The notes below the pieces were generated by a model. The model did no database searches. It was not told the origin of the DNA and was given only the letters and a program-made list of their open reading frames with translations. The translations under genes were made by a program, and so were the position numbers. This document shows, piece after piece, positions 7,752 to 16,234 of a DNA stretch of 51,884 bases. Positions within the stretch are counted from its first letter, which is position 1; each line of letters opens with the position of its first letter. Source of the stretch: CAYTEO01 sp964436825 (lineage in GTDB: Bacteria > Krumholzibacteriota > Krumholzibacteriia > LZORAL124-64-63); assembly GCA_964436825.1 (NCBI GenBank), contig CAYTEO010000015.1:1-51884 (forward strand). Direction: 5' to 3'.

Positions 7752-9050
7752 TCAGTGGATGTAACCCAGGGACCGGAGCTGCTGCTCCAGGGCCGCGTCG
7801 ACGGCCGACAGCGAGTCCCCCGCGGCGCTGTCCGCCACCGCCGGCGCCAGGGAGGCGTAGCTCGCCACGCGCTGTTCCTCCAGCCGGGCCACGTAGCGCC
7901 GGCCGGCCCCGGTCAGCCCCTCGGTCAGGACGTGCCCCGGCATCTCCCGGCTGGCCGGCAACCCCAGCAGGGCCAGCAGGGTCGGGGCGACGTCGAGGAT
8001 CCCCATCCGCTCGAACCGGAACCCCGGCCGGAAGATCCCGCTGCGGACCATGAAGATCCCCTGGGGCCGGTGCTCCTCCGTCCCCAGCACCCAGCCCCGC
8101 TTGCGGTGCCGTGGGCCGTGGAAACCGTGATCCGAGACGACCACGACGGCCCGGTCGGCCGGGAAGCGGCGCAGCAGCTCCCCGACGAGCTCGTCGGTGA
8201 AGACGTAGTACTCGGGAACGACACGCCCCAGCGCCGCGATCTCGTCGGGATCCAGCTCGCGCGGCGACTTGTCGGGTTCCATGTACCGCCAGAAGCGGTG
8301 GCAGACGACGTCGATCCCCCGCAGGTAGACGGCGAACAGGTCGAACACCCCGTGCTCGGCCAGCCAGCAGGCCTGGCGGACGTAGGTCCGGTCACCGGCG
8401 ATGATGGCCCGCAGCTCGTCCAGGTCGGCGGTGTGGTCGTGGGAGGAGGCCTGCAGTCGGTCCAGGTCGACGAAGCGGGCCAGCTCCTCGTCCCCGATCA
8501 TCTGCGGCGTGACGATCAGCGCCGCCAGGGGGCCGGCCAGGGAATCGGGCCGGACCATCCCCTCCACGGGACGGGCCCCCGCCGGCGTGTAGCTGAAGAA
8601 GTCGCCGACCATGACGCCGGCGATCCGTCGGGCCGGGTAGGTGGCCCACCAGCCCAGCACGCAGCTCTGCAGCCCCGAGGCGCCGGCGATGTCCCAGATC
8701 GCCGGCGAGCGCCAGTCGCTGCTGCGGGTCAGGCGCTTCCCGCCGGCGTCCAGGAAACCGGCGATCCCGTGGCGACGGGGGTCGAGCCCCGTGGCCATGC
8801 TCGCCCAGATGACGGGCGACTTCTGCAGCGGGACGAAGCTCATGTTCGTCCCCGAGGTGGACTGCTGCAGCAGGGCCGCCAGGTTGGGCAGCCTTCCTTC
8901 CGCCACCAGGGGATCGATCCGGGACCAGTCCGCCGCGTCCAGACCGATCAGGGTCAGCTGCCGGTCCGCAGGTGCCTCGCGTCCGCCGCATCCGGCCAGC
9001 AGGGCCAGCCCCAGCAGGAGCATTCCCGTACAGAACCACCGTCCCCGCAT
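7752..9050 (-). CDS. lipoprotein alkaline-phosphatase-superfamily phosphodiesterase
   Basis: The 432-residue product has a lipoprotein signal ending in LLAGC (Cys21) and then a type I phosphodiesterase/nucleotide pyrophosphatase domain. Metal and active-site motifs: LIGLDAADWSRIDPL (first Asp), KSPVIWASMATGLDPRRHGI (nucleophile region), FAVYLRGIDVVCHRFW and VVVVSDHGFHGPRHR. This branch acts on phosphodiester, phosphonate or sulfate substrates; the substrate cannot be read from sequence. A GGAGGTGGAGG precedes the ATG at 9050. It is divergent from the CHAT gene and convergent with tRNA-Leu, so it is probably monocistronic. Confidence 0.85.
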   Translation of the reverse strand: MRGRWFCTGMLLLGLALLAGCGGREAPADRQLTLIGLDAADWSRIDPLVAEGRLPNLAALLQQSTSGTNMSFVPLQKSPVIWASMATGLDPRRHGIAGFLDAGGKRLTRSSDWRSPAIWDIAGASGLQSCVLGWWATYPARRIAGVMVGDFFSYTPAGARPVEGMVRPDSLAGPLAALIVTPQMIGDEELARFVDLDRLQASSHDHTADLDELRAIIAGDRTYVRQACWLAEHGVFDLFAVYLRGIDVVCHRFWRYMEPDKSPRELDPDEIAALGRVVPEYYVFTDELVGELLRRFPADRAVVVVSDHGFHGPRHRKRGWVLGTEEHRPQGIFMVRSGIFRPGFRFERMGILDVAPTLLALLGLPASREMPGHVLTEGLTGAGRRYVARLEEQRVASYASLAPAVADSAAGDSLSAVDAALEQQLRSLGYIH

Positions 9051-9150
9051 CCTCCACCTCCGGCCGTTGAGCCTCAGGTTGCGCGTCACCTCGCCGAAAA
9101 CAATAGCGGCAGGACACGCCGCTGACCAGCCGGAGACACGGGAGACCACG

Positions 9151-10398
9151 ATGCCCCTGGTGTGGAAGACGATCGACCTGACAGGCACGCCGTCACCTCC
9201 CCGCCTGTGGGAACTGGCGGAGGAGGCGGCTGCCGCCTGGCGGCGCCTCCAGCGGCACGCACTGGAGAGGCCGGACGACGACGGAGCCGTGGTCGAGGGC
9301 AGCCGGCAGGTGGGCTCCCTCCTGTTCCAGGCGGTCCTGGCCGCTGCGCCGACCGCCTTCGCTCCCGTCGCCGACGGTCTGGTGGAGCCGCTCCCCCGGG
9401 AAGCGGACCCCGTCGCCCCGGCCACGGGCTACCACCTGCTGCTGCCGCCTCCCCTGCTGGAGCTTCCCTGGGGCTGCCTCCACAACGGCGTCCACCACCT
9501 GCTGGAGCGGGCCGTCCTCTCGATCGGTCCCCGTCCGCTGGGGGGCGGCGGCCCGAACCCGCCCTCCCCCTGGCAGCGCCGCCGCCGGGACCTGCTGCTG
9601 TCCCGCTCCCTGGGGTCCCTCGCGGCCGCCGAGGTGCTGGAGCGATTCCGGCCGGAGGCCTGCGGCGAGCCCGAGATCCTCGTCCTGGGGCACGACCAGG
9701 GAGACGGCGAGCTGACGGCCCAGGAGCTGGCGGTCGTCCAGGACGGCCTGGCCGCCGTGACGGCCGGACGCCGCCTGGCCCGGGCGGTCCCGGCGCCGGC
9801 TGCCGAGCCGCCCTCCCGCCTGCTGCGGCGCGCTGCCGGCTACCAGGGACTCCACTACTGCGGGCCCACGGCCTCGGAACCCGCGCTGGACGACCCGTCG
9901 CCGCTGCCGGCTTCCCTGCCGCTGGCGACCGGGCCCGACGAGGACGAGCTGGAGCCGGTGGGCGTCGACATGGTGACCGCCCTGCTGGACGGCCTGGAGG
10001 AGCGGGCCGCCGCGGGCCGCCTCCACCGGCCGGCGGCGGTCTCCACCACCGCGGCAGCCGCCTGCTGGCTGCTCCCGGACGGTCCCCTGGCGCCGGAGAC
10101 CCTGGCCGCCGGCGGCGCCGTTCCCCCGCTGGTCTTCTCCAACGGCTGCTGTCACCTCACGCGCCTGGGAGCGCGGTTCCTGGAAGCTGGCTGCGACCTG
10201 GTCGTCGCACCCCACCTGCCTGTCCCCCCGGAGGGGGCCCGCCGCTTCGCCGGCCTGTTCTACCGCGAGCTGGCCCGCGGCCGCAGCGCCGCCCTGGCCT
10301 GGCACGAGACGGCCCGCCGGCTCCGCGACCGGGGCGACCCGACCTGGCTGCGCTACGGCCTGCTGGGGGACGGCTCCCTCTCGCTTCTCTACCTCTGA
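9151..10398 (+). CDS. stand-alone CHAT-domain (caspase-like) protein
   Basis: A 415-residue protein with no signal peptide or membrane segment. The C-terminal half resembles a CHAT peptidase domain. The His position fits YQGLHYCGP (His235), and the Cys position fits LVFSNGCCHLT (Cys333 or Cys334), where the family usually has LSAC. These are followed by GARFLEAGCDLVVAPHLPVP and FYRELARGRSAALAWHETARRLR, matching the conserved CHAT tail. The N-terminal 200 residues include a second conserved-looking stretch (LPWGCLHNGVHHLLERAVLSIGP) but no TPRs, unlike most bacterial CHAT proteins. Start ATG 9151 with GGGAG upstream. It overlaps the convergent LpdD-like gene by 10 bases. Substrate and function are unknown. 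Confidence 0.75.
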   Translation: MPLVWKTIDLTGTPSPPRLWELAEEAAAAWRRLQRHALERPDDDGAVVEGSRQVGSLLFQAVLAAAPTAFAPVADGLVEPLPREADPVAPATGYHLLLPPPLLELPWGCLHNGVHHLLERAVLSIGPRPLGGGGPNPPSPWQRRRRDLLLSRSLGSLAAAEVLERFRPEACGEPEILVLGHDQGDGELTAQELAVVQDGLAAVTAGRRLARAVPAPAAEPPSRLLRRAAGYQGLHYCGPTASEPALDDPSPLPASLPLATGPDEDELEPVGVDMVTALLDGLEERAAAGRLHRPAAVSTTAAAACWLLPDGPLAPETLAAGGAVPPLVFSNGCCHLTRLGARFLEAGCDLVVAPHLPVPPEGARRFAGLFYRELARGRSAALAWHETARRLRDRGDPTWLRYGLLGDGSLSLLYL

Positions 10399-10763
10399 TC
10401 CGCTTCCGCCGCGCGGAACACGGCGGCGGCCCTGGCGAACCCCTCGCGGACGGCGGCCACGATCCCCGCGATCTCCGCGGGGGTGGCGCCGTCCTGGTGG
10501 ATCCCGACGACGACGACGGCCGTTCGGCCGCTGGCACGGGCCAGCAGCCGTGCCCCCTCCCGGGCCAGGTCACCTTCCCGGTGTCCCGGCACGACGGTGA
10601 GCTCCACACCCCCGCCGGCGATCGGCGGCAGGGCCGTGGCCACCGCCCCGACGTGGGCCCCACCGCCGGTGACCACCAGCAGGGGATCGTCGCCCAGGAG
10701 GTACAGCTCGCAACGGACGGCGGTCCGTCCCTCTCCCGTCTCCCAGCAACCCCGGACGGTCAT
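10389..10763 (-). CDS. LpdD-like (prenylated-flavin chaperone family) small protein
   Basis: A 124-residue protein matching the LpdD-like fold. The body ELYLLGDDPLLVVTGGGAHVG, the motif TVVPGHREGDLA and VVVVGIHQDGATPAEI follow the family pattern (VxxGGxxPHIGAVA, LPGHKxxxxA, VVxGIHxDxxxxxE). LpdD proteins are known as the small partner of UbiD-type gallate decarboxylases and are thought to help handle prenylated FMN. No UbiD or UbiX homologue lies in this window, so this copy is an orphan and its role is open. Start ATG 10763 with AAGGGAG upstream. Its TAG stop overlaps the end of the convergent CHAT gene by 10 bases. Confidence 0.7.
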   Translation of the reverse strand: MTVRGCWETGEGRTAVRCELYLLGDDPLLVVTGGGAHVGAVATALPPIAGGGVELTVVPGHREGDLAREGARLLARASGRTAVVVVGIHQDGATPAEIAGIVAAVREGFARAAAVFRAAEADQR

Positions 10764-10888
10764 GGTCGCTCCCTTCTTGCCACCGTGCCCCCTTCGCGCA
10801 ACCTTGCAGCACGTTCTGCGTTTTTCTGGTACCCTGCAGTGGATCCCCGCGATCCTGCCACCGAAAGGGACGGAGGGCGACCCCCGGA

Positions 10889-13528
10889 ATGACGGACACG
10901 ACGACAGCGCCTGGGACGGCGACGAGCGCACTAGCCATCGGACCCCTCCCCCAGCCACAGCGCTGGCTGCACCTGGCGGCGGCGCTGGTCATCCTGTCGG
11001 TCTGTCTCGACGCCGGCATCGACGCCGGCCGGACCCGTCCCAGCGACGGCGCCGTCTGGCTGCTGGGCCGGCCCGAGGTCATCATCCGCGAGGTCCCGCC
11101 CCGCCCCGGCCTGCCGCCCTCTCCCCTGCGCGCGGGCGACGTCGTGCTCGGCATCGGCAACCGCCTGGTCCACTCCCCCCAGGAGGCGGCCCGCATCCTG
11201 AATCGCCAGAAGGTGGGCACGACCGTCACCTACCTGGTCCGGCGCGACGGCCGGCTGCTGCGCGTCCCGGTCCACCTGACGGGATTCCACACCGGCGACC
11301 GCTACTACCTGTACTACACCTTCCTGGCCCTGGCCTACTGGATCATCGGCCTGCTCGTCTACTGGCGGGGCCGCGACCGGACGGCGGCACAGCTCTTCTT
11401 CTGGATGTGCCTGCTGTTCACCGTCTTCTTCATGACGAACCTGGGCGGTGCCAGCTACTTCTGGAGCGACCTGCTGGTCCAGAACATCGGGGCCCTGGCC
11501 CGTTTCCTGTTGCCGGCGCTGTTCCTCCACTTCTTCCTCGTCTTCCCGGAGCGGAAGATCGCCCTGACGCGCTGGCCGTGGCTGGAGCCGCTGCTCTACG
11601 CCGTCCCCCTGCTGTTCTACTTCAGGTTCACCGTCGACCAGTTCGTCGGCCAGCACGCGCCCCGGATCTACAACACGCGCTGGCTGGTGCTGGGCATCTA
11701 CTTCTCGGGCGGCGTGCTGGCGCTGCTACACAGCTACCTCCACCTGCGCGACCCGCTGCAGCGCAACCGCCTGCGCATCCTGACCATCGGCACCCTGGGG
11801 GGCGTCCTGCCGTTCCTGGTGTTCACCGTCCTGCCCGCCGGCCGGGTCACCAGCGACGTGGCCTTCCTGGGGATCGCCCCGATGATCGCCGTCCCCCTCA
11901 GCTTCGCCTACAGCATCGCCCGCTACCGGGTCATGCAGATCGAGTGGCTGCTGCGCCGCAGTCTCCTCTACAACCTGCTCAGCGGCCTGGTCCTGGCCGT
12001 CTACCTGGCCCTGGTCCTGGGGCTGGGGTTGCAGCTGTCCCGGCTTCTGGGCCCCGGCAACCAGCTGGTGTCGGTCCTGGTGACGATCGCCGCCGCGGCC
12101 CTGCTCTGGCCGGCCCGCCGCGCCATCCAGGGCGACCTGGACCGCCGCTTCTTCCGCAGCCGGAGCAACCTGGCCAGCGTCCTGCGGGAGATCGGCCAGG
12201 AGATCCCCCGCCTCATCCAGCTGGAGGACCTGGTCGACCGGGTCGGGACACGGCTCTGCCAGCTGCTCGACATCCCCCGGCTGGGCCTCTACGTCCCCGA
12301 CGGCGACGACGCATGGGTCCTGGCGAGGTCGGTCGTCCACCGTCGCCAGGGCGACGACGACGTGCGGGAACCGGCCCCCTGCCCCCAGCGGCTCCATCTG
12401 GCGGCGACGGCACGCCGGCTGGTCCAGGCCGACGAGCCGTACTGGGTCGCCGGAGGGACGGCCCCCCTGGAGATGCCGGCGGCCGCCACGCCGTCCCAGG
12501 TCGAACTGGCCAGCCGCCTCCGCGAGCGCGAGCGCCTGGCCGCGGCGGGGTTCGCCCTGCTCGTTCCCCTGCGGGTCCACGAACGCCTGGTCGGCTGCCT
12601 GGCCCTGCCGGCCAAGCGCACCGGGGACGACTACCAGCTGCAGGACATGGAACTGCTGCAGGCCGTGGCCGGGCAGATGGCCCTGCAGCTGGAGAACAGC
12701 CGCCTCTACGCCGAGGAGCTCGAGAAGCAGCGGCTGGAGCAGCAGCTGGCCCTGGCCCGGACCATCCAGAGCCGCCTGCTGCCCCGCGAGCTGCCCCGCC
12801 GCGAGGACGTCGACCTGGCGGCCTGCAACATCTCCAGCGCCGAGGTCAGCGGCGACTACTACGACGTCATCGAGCGGCCCGACGGGCGGCTGGCCATCGT
12901 CATCAGCGACGTCAGCGGCAAGGGGGTGCCCGCCAGCCTGCTGGCCTCCAACCTCCAGGCGGCCCTGCGGGCCCACTGCGAGAACCTGGACTCCCCGGCG
13001 GCCATCCTCCACCGGCTCAACCTCTACCTGCACCGCAACACCGAGGCGGAGCACTTCGCGACCCTGTTCCTGGCCTTCTACGATCCCGCGGCACGCACCC
13101 TCTTCTACAGCAACGGCGGCCACAACCCCCCGCTGCTGCTGCGGGCCGACGGCTCCCTGGTGGAGCTGGATCACGGCGGCCCGCCCCTGGGCGCCTTCGA
13201 CTTCGTTGGCTACGAGGAACAGACCGTCGGCCTGGAGGACGGCGACACCCTGCTGCTGTACACGGACGGACTGACCGAGAGCCGCGACACCCGCGCCGTC
13301 GAGTTCGGTGACGCGCGGGTGCGCCAGCTCCTGCGCCGTCATCGCGACCTGCCGGCCGGCGAGCTGCTGGCGACCATCAGGCGCGAGCTGAACGACTACT
13401 GCGGCCAGGAACGCCTGGACGACGACGTGACCCTCATCGTCATGAAGATCCACCCCGCGCCGGTCGCCCGCGACGGCGACCAGGAGAGCGCCGCCGCCTC
13501 CCGGCGCCACGACAGGAGTGTCACCTGA
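10889..13528 (+). CDS. PDZ - multi-TM - GAF - PP2C (SpoIIE-type) phosphatase
   Basis: An 879-residue membrane signalling protein. In order: TM helix (about 26-46), PDZ domain outside (about 60-133, LRAGDVVLGIGNRLV), about eight further hydrophobic helices (138-415), a GAF domain (about 440-595), a short coiled coil (EELEKQRLEQQLALARTIQSRLLP) and a C-terminal SpoIIE/RsbU-type phosphatase (about 640-855). The phosphatase metal motifs are intact: SGDYYDVI, VISDVSGKGVPASL, NGGHNPPLLL, LLYTDGLTESRD and LDDDVTLIV. RsbU-type enzymes act on phosphorylated anti-sigma antagonists, but no partner-switch gene lies nearby. ATG at 10889, GGAGGG upstream. The stop overlaps the next start (TGATG). Confidence 0.9.
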   Translation: MTDTTTAPGTATSALAIGPLPQPQRWLHLAAALVILSVCLDAGIDAGRTRPSDGAVWLLGRPEVIIREVPPRPGLPPSPLRAGDVVLGIGNRLVHSPQEAARILNRQKVGTTVTYLVRRDGRLLRVPVHLTGFHTGDRYYLYYTFLALAYWIIGLLVYWRGRDRTAAQLFFWMCLLFTVFFMTNLGGASYFWSDLLVQNIGALARFLLPALFLHFFLVFPERKIALTRWPWLEPLLYAVPLLFYFRFTVDQFVGQHAPRIYNTRWLVLGIYFSGGVLALLHSYLHLRDPLQRNRLRILTIGTLGGVLPFLVFTVLPAGRVTSDVAFLGIAPMIAVPLSFAYSIARYRVMQIEWLLRRSLLYNLLSGLVLAVYLALVLGLGLQLSRLLGPGNQLVSVLVTIAAAALLWPARRAIQGDLDRRFFRSRSNLASVLREIGQEIPRLIQLEDLVDRVGTRLCQLLDIPRLGLYVPDGDDAWVLARSVVHRRQGDDDVREPAPCPQRLHLAATARRLVQADEPYWVAGGTAPLEMPAAATPSQVELASRLRERERLAAAGFALLVPLRVHERLVGCLALPAKRTGDDYQLQDMELLQAVAGQMALQLENSRLYAEELEKQRLEQQLALARTIQSRLLPRELPRREDVDLAACNISSAEVSGDYYDVIERPDGRLAIVISDVSGKGVPASLLASNLQAALRAHCENLDSPAAILHRLNLYLHRNTEAEHFATLFLAFYDPAARTLFYSNGGHNPPLLLRADGSLVELDHGGPPLGAFDFVGYEEQTVGLEDGDTLLLYTDGLTESRDTRAVEFGDARVRQLLRRHRDLPAGELLATIRRELNDYCGQERLDDDVTLIVMKIHPAPVARDGDQESAAASRRHDRSVT

Positions 13529-15027
13529 TGCGCAAGCCCCTGCTGGCCACCCTGGTCCTGCTGCCCGTCCTGCTGGTCGCCCTGCTGCTCGTCATGCTGC
13601 TGGGCGGTTCCCGCCGTGACTACACGACCAGTTCCCGGCGCGCCTACGAGCTCTTCCAGCAGGCGAGGCAGGAGGTCAACGCCTTCCGCTACGCGACCGC
13701 GGACTCCCTGCTGAAGCTGGCCCTGTTCGACGACCCCGGTTTCGCCGCGGCCCACGCCCTGCGCTCGGGGATCCTCCGCCAGCTGGGGGACACCGGCCGG
13801 GCCGCTGCCGAGGCGGCCCTCGCCGACAGCCTGCGGGCCCGCGTGTCCGATCCCCTGGAAAGGGACCGGATCGCCCTGATCCTCCTGCAGGGGCGCTCCG
13901 GCAGCGCCGCCCGGGTCGACTCCCTGGTCGCCCGGATCCTCTCCCGTGACCCGGACGACCTGATGGCCCTGACGGTCCGCGCGCAGCGCCTGTTCGCCAG
14001 GCGCGACCCGGAGACCGAGGCGGCCTTCCACCGCATCCTGGAGATCGATCCCAACTACGCCCCCGCCTACAACCTGCTGGGCTACCTGGCCGCCGCCCGC
14101 GGCGACTACGCCCGGGCGATCGACGACCTGAAGACCTACGCCTTCCTGGCGCCGGACCAGGCGAACCCCCACGACTCCCTGGGCGAGATCCTGTGGTGGG
14201 CGGGGCGCCGCGACGAGGCCGAGCGGGAGTTCCTGACGGCCCTGCGGATCCAGCCCGACTTCACCTGGTCGCGGATCCACCTCGGCGCCCTCTACATGGA
14301 CCGCGGCCAGGTGCGCCGCGGCGAGCGGATCCTGTTCGACCTGCACCGCCTGATCGCCGGCACGCCGCTGGACCTGGAGCTGGGGCAGACGATGCTCCGC
14401 ATCTACTACAACCAGCTGCTCTACGACCGGGCCCGCGCCGTCACCGACACCCTCGTCCGCCGCCACCCCGACCGGCGGCGCCTGACCTACTTCCTGGCCA
14501 TCGCCGAGGCGGCCACCGGCGACACGACCCGCGCCCGCGAGACGTTCCGGGCCCTCAGCCGGAAACTGAGCGAGGGCGGCGAGCAGAAGCAGGGCTACCT
14601 GACGATGATGCGCCAGCAGCTCGACGCCGTCCTGGCCGAGCGCCGGGGCGACCCGGCGACCGCCCGCGCGGCCTGGGGCGCCCTGCTGAGCTGTTCCCCC
14701 CACCTGGCCCCCCACGAGAGCTGGGCCATCCGCTGGCGGCTGGGCAACGCCGAGCTGGACTGCGGGGATCCCGCCGCGGCCCTGGCCCTGGCCGACACGA
14801 TCCTCGCCTACGATCCCGCCCGGATGCAGGCCCTCCTGCTGCATGCCCGCGCCGCCCTGGCTCTGAACGACACGGCCACGGCCCGGGCCGACCTGTCCCG
14901 GCTGCGGCCGCTGGTCGCGGAGGCCGACGACGACCTGCCGCTGGTCGCGGACTTCCGGGCCCTGTCGGCCCGCATGGCGAAGGCGCCCCCCGGGACCCGG
15001 GAGGCGCCGTCCGGCGGCGGATCGTGA
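13528..15027 (+). CDS. membrane-anchored TPR protein, coupled to the phosphatase
   Basis: A 499-residue protein with an uncleaved or signal-anchor helix (about 4-26, LLATLVLLPVLLVALLLVML) and then TPR-like helical repeats to about residue 470. Clear repeat units are AYNLLGYLAAARGDYARAIDDL, ANPHDSLGEILWWAGRRDEAEREF and WSRIHLGALYMDRGQV. No enzymatic motif is seen. The ATG overlaps the phosphatase stop (TGATG), with AGGAG upstream, so the two are very likely co-translated. The TPR protein may be the extracytoplasmic or periplasmic partner of the PDZ sensor; that is inference. Confidence 0.82.
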   Translation: MRKPLLATLVLLPVLLVALLLVMLLGGSRRDYTTSSRRAYELFQQARQEVNAFRYATADSLLKLALFDDPGFAAAHALRSGILRQLGDTGRAAAEAALADSLRARVSDPLERDRIALILLQGRSGSAARVDSLVARILSRDPDDLMALTVRAQRLFARRDPETEAAFHRILEIDPNYAPAYNLLGYLAAARGDYARAIDDLKTYAFLAPDQANPHDSLGEILWWAGRRDEAEREFLTALRIQPDFTWSRIHLGALYMDRGQVRRGERILFDLHRLIAGTPLDLELGQTMLRIYYNQLLYDRARAVTDTLVRRHPDRRRLTYFLAIAEAATGDTTRARETFRALSRKLSEGGEQKQGYLTMMRQQLDAVLAERRGDPATARAAWGALLSCSPHLAPHESWAIRWRLGNAELDCGDPAAALALADTILAYDPARMQALLLHARAALALNDTATARADLSRLRPLVAEADDDLPLVADFRALSARMAKAPPGTREAPSGGGS

Positions 15028-15057
15028 GGTTCGCTCTTCCCGTCCGTACGCTGCGCC

Positions 15058-16128
15058 CTAGACCTCGTCGAAGAAGTAGGGCCGCAGGCACTGGACGATC
15101 TTGTCGTAGGTGTCCGGGTAGAGGGCCCAGACCGTGGCCGCCACCGAGCTGAGCAGGCTGTTGCCGTCCTGGGGCGTGAAGCAGAAGCCGGTGATCCGGG
15201 TGCCGTCCTCCGAGACGTGGAACCCGTTGTAGGGGATGACGGTCTGGTTGAGGATCCGGCCGTAGAACCCGTGGTCGCGCCCGAAGGAGAAGATGGCGTT
15301 GGCCGTCTTCTTGTAGGTCATGGCCACCCGGTCGTTGGCCTCGCAGCGGGCAATCAGCTCGTCGTGGGTGACCGGCTTGCGCACCTTCAGGTGGTAGTGC
15401 AGGACGTGCATGAAGTTCGTGTTGAGCTTCATGGCCGAGGAGAAGAGGTCCAGGTCGTAGCCCTTGGTGCGGAACAGGTGCCAGGCATCGCGGGCGTGAT
15501 GGGTCCCGAAACGGGGATCCTTGTGCCCTCCCACCTCGGGGCTGGGAACGAACTTCCCGTCCTGGCTGATGTCGTTGGCGCGGCGGATGCAGACGAACCG
15601 GCCCTCGACCAGGTTGTCGGGGCCCTCGTCGCCCAGGCCGAACAGGTCGATGATCAGCGACAGGTTGTGGGTGTTGCAGCTGACGACCTGGATGTACTTG
15701 TCCTGCTCGCGATCGAGAACGTCGTCGTTGATCCCGCGAGCGTACTGCTTGCCGAAACCTAACTCGCTCCCCTGGGCGATGAACAGGTCCGTGTTCTCCT
15801 CGTACTTCCGGTACCACTTCTCCTTCATCTCGTTGCCCATGGGCGTGCAGTCCACGACGACCCGGGCGGACTCTAGGGCCTCCTCGGTCGTCATGTTGAC
15901 CTCGATTCCCAGCTCCCGGAAGCCGTCGATCCGGTCCGCGTGGGCCACCATGCGGGCGCCGCGGCGGATCAGGTCCTTGACCTTGCTGCGATCGGTCTTC
16001 AGGGGAGTGTTCTTGTGGAACAGGACCTCGTCGATTCCGAGCTGATCCTTGAAATGGGTCAGCAGACCCACCAGGGGCTCACCGATCGTTCCGGTGCCCA
16101 CCACCAGGACGTTCTTCGTGCCTTGCAT
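15058..16128 (-). CDS. type II (archaeal-type) glyceraldehyde-3-phosphate dehydrogenase-like protein
   Basis: A 356-residue protein with an N-terminal Rossmann fold (VLVVGTGTIGEPLVGLL, usual form xNGYGTIGKRVA) and a VVSCNTHNL motif placing a cysteine at position 151. In archaeal type II GAPDH the catalytic cysteine sits in SCNTTGLxR. VVDCTPMG and the downstream LNTNFMHVLHYHL region also match this group. Sequence from the SCNT motif onward is divergent enough that another substrate (phosphorylated aldose or acyl phosphate) cannot be excluded. GGAGGAG precedes the ATG at 16128. It converges with the TPR gene and stands behind its own promoter. Confidence 0.75.
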   Translation of the reverse strand: MQGTKNVLVVGTGTIGEPLVGLLTHFKDQLGIDEVLFHKNTPLKTDRSKVKDLIRRGARMVAHADRIDGFRELGIEVNMTTEEALESARVVVDCTPMGNEMKEKWYRKYEENTDLFIAQGSELGFGKQYARGINDDVLDREQDKYIQVVSCNTHNLSLIIDLFGLGDEGPDNLVEGRFVCIRRANDISQDGKFVPSPEVGGHKDPRFGTHHARDAWHLFRTKGYDLDLFSSAMKLNTNFMHVLHYHLKVRKPVTHDELIARCEANDRVAMTYKKTANAIFSFGRDHGFYGRILNQTVIPYNGFHVSEDGTRITGFCFTPQDGNSLLSSVAATVWALYPDTYDKIVQCLRPYFFDEV

Positions 16129-16194
16129 TGGCTCCTCCTGCCGTGCCCACGCGGGGCGACCATGTCCTCGACCGCGGAGAACCGAACGCCGGGG

Positions 16195-16224
16195 ATGATA
16201 TCACGACCGGCGGAACGGTGTCAC
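16195..16224 (-). promoter_or_regulatory. candidate promoter of the type II GAPDH gene
   Basis: On the minus strand: -35 GTGACA (16224-16219), 18-base spacer, -10 TATCAT (16200-16195), about 65 bases before the ATG, in the gap after the 5'-nucleotidase gene. Confidence 0.5.
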
Positions 16225-16234
16225 CCGCCGGATC

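Noticed and set aside
10483..13311. 942-codon open frame on the plus strand overlapping the phosphatase
   Set aside because: Wrong frame of the PDZ-PP2C gene; Pro/Arg/Gly-rich with no domains.
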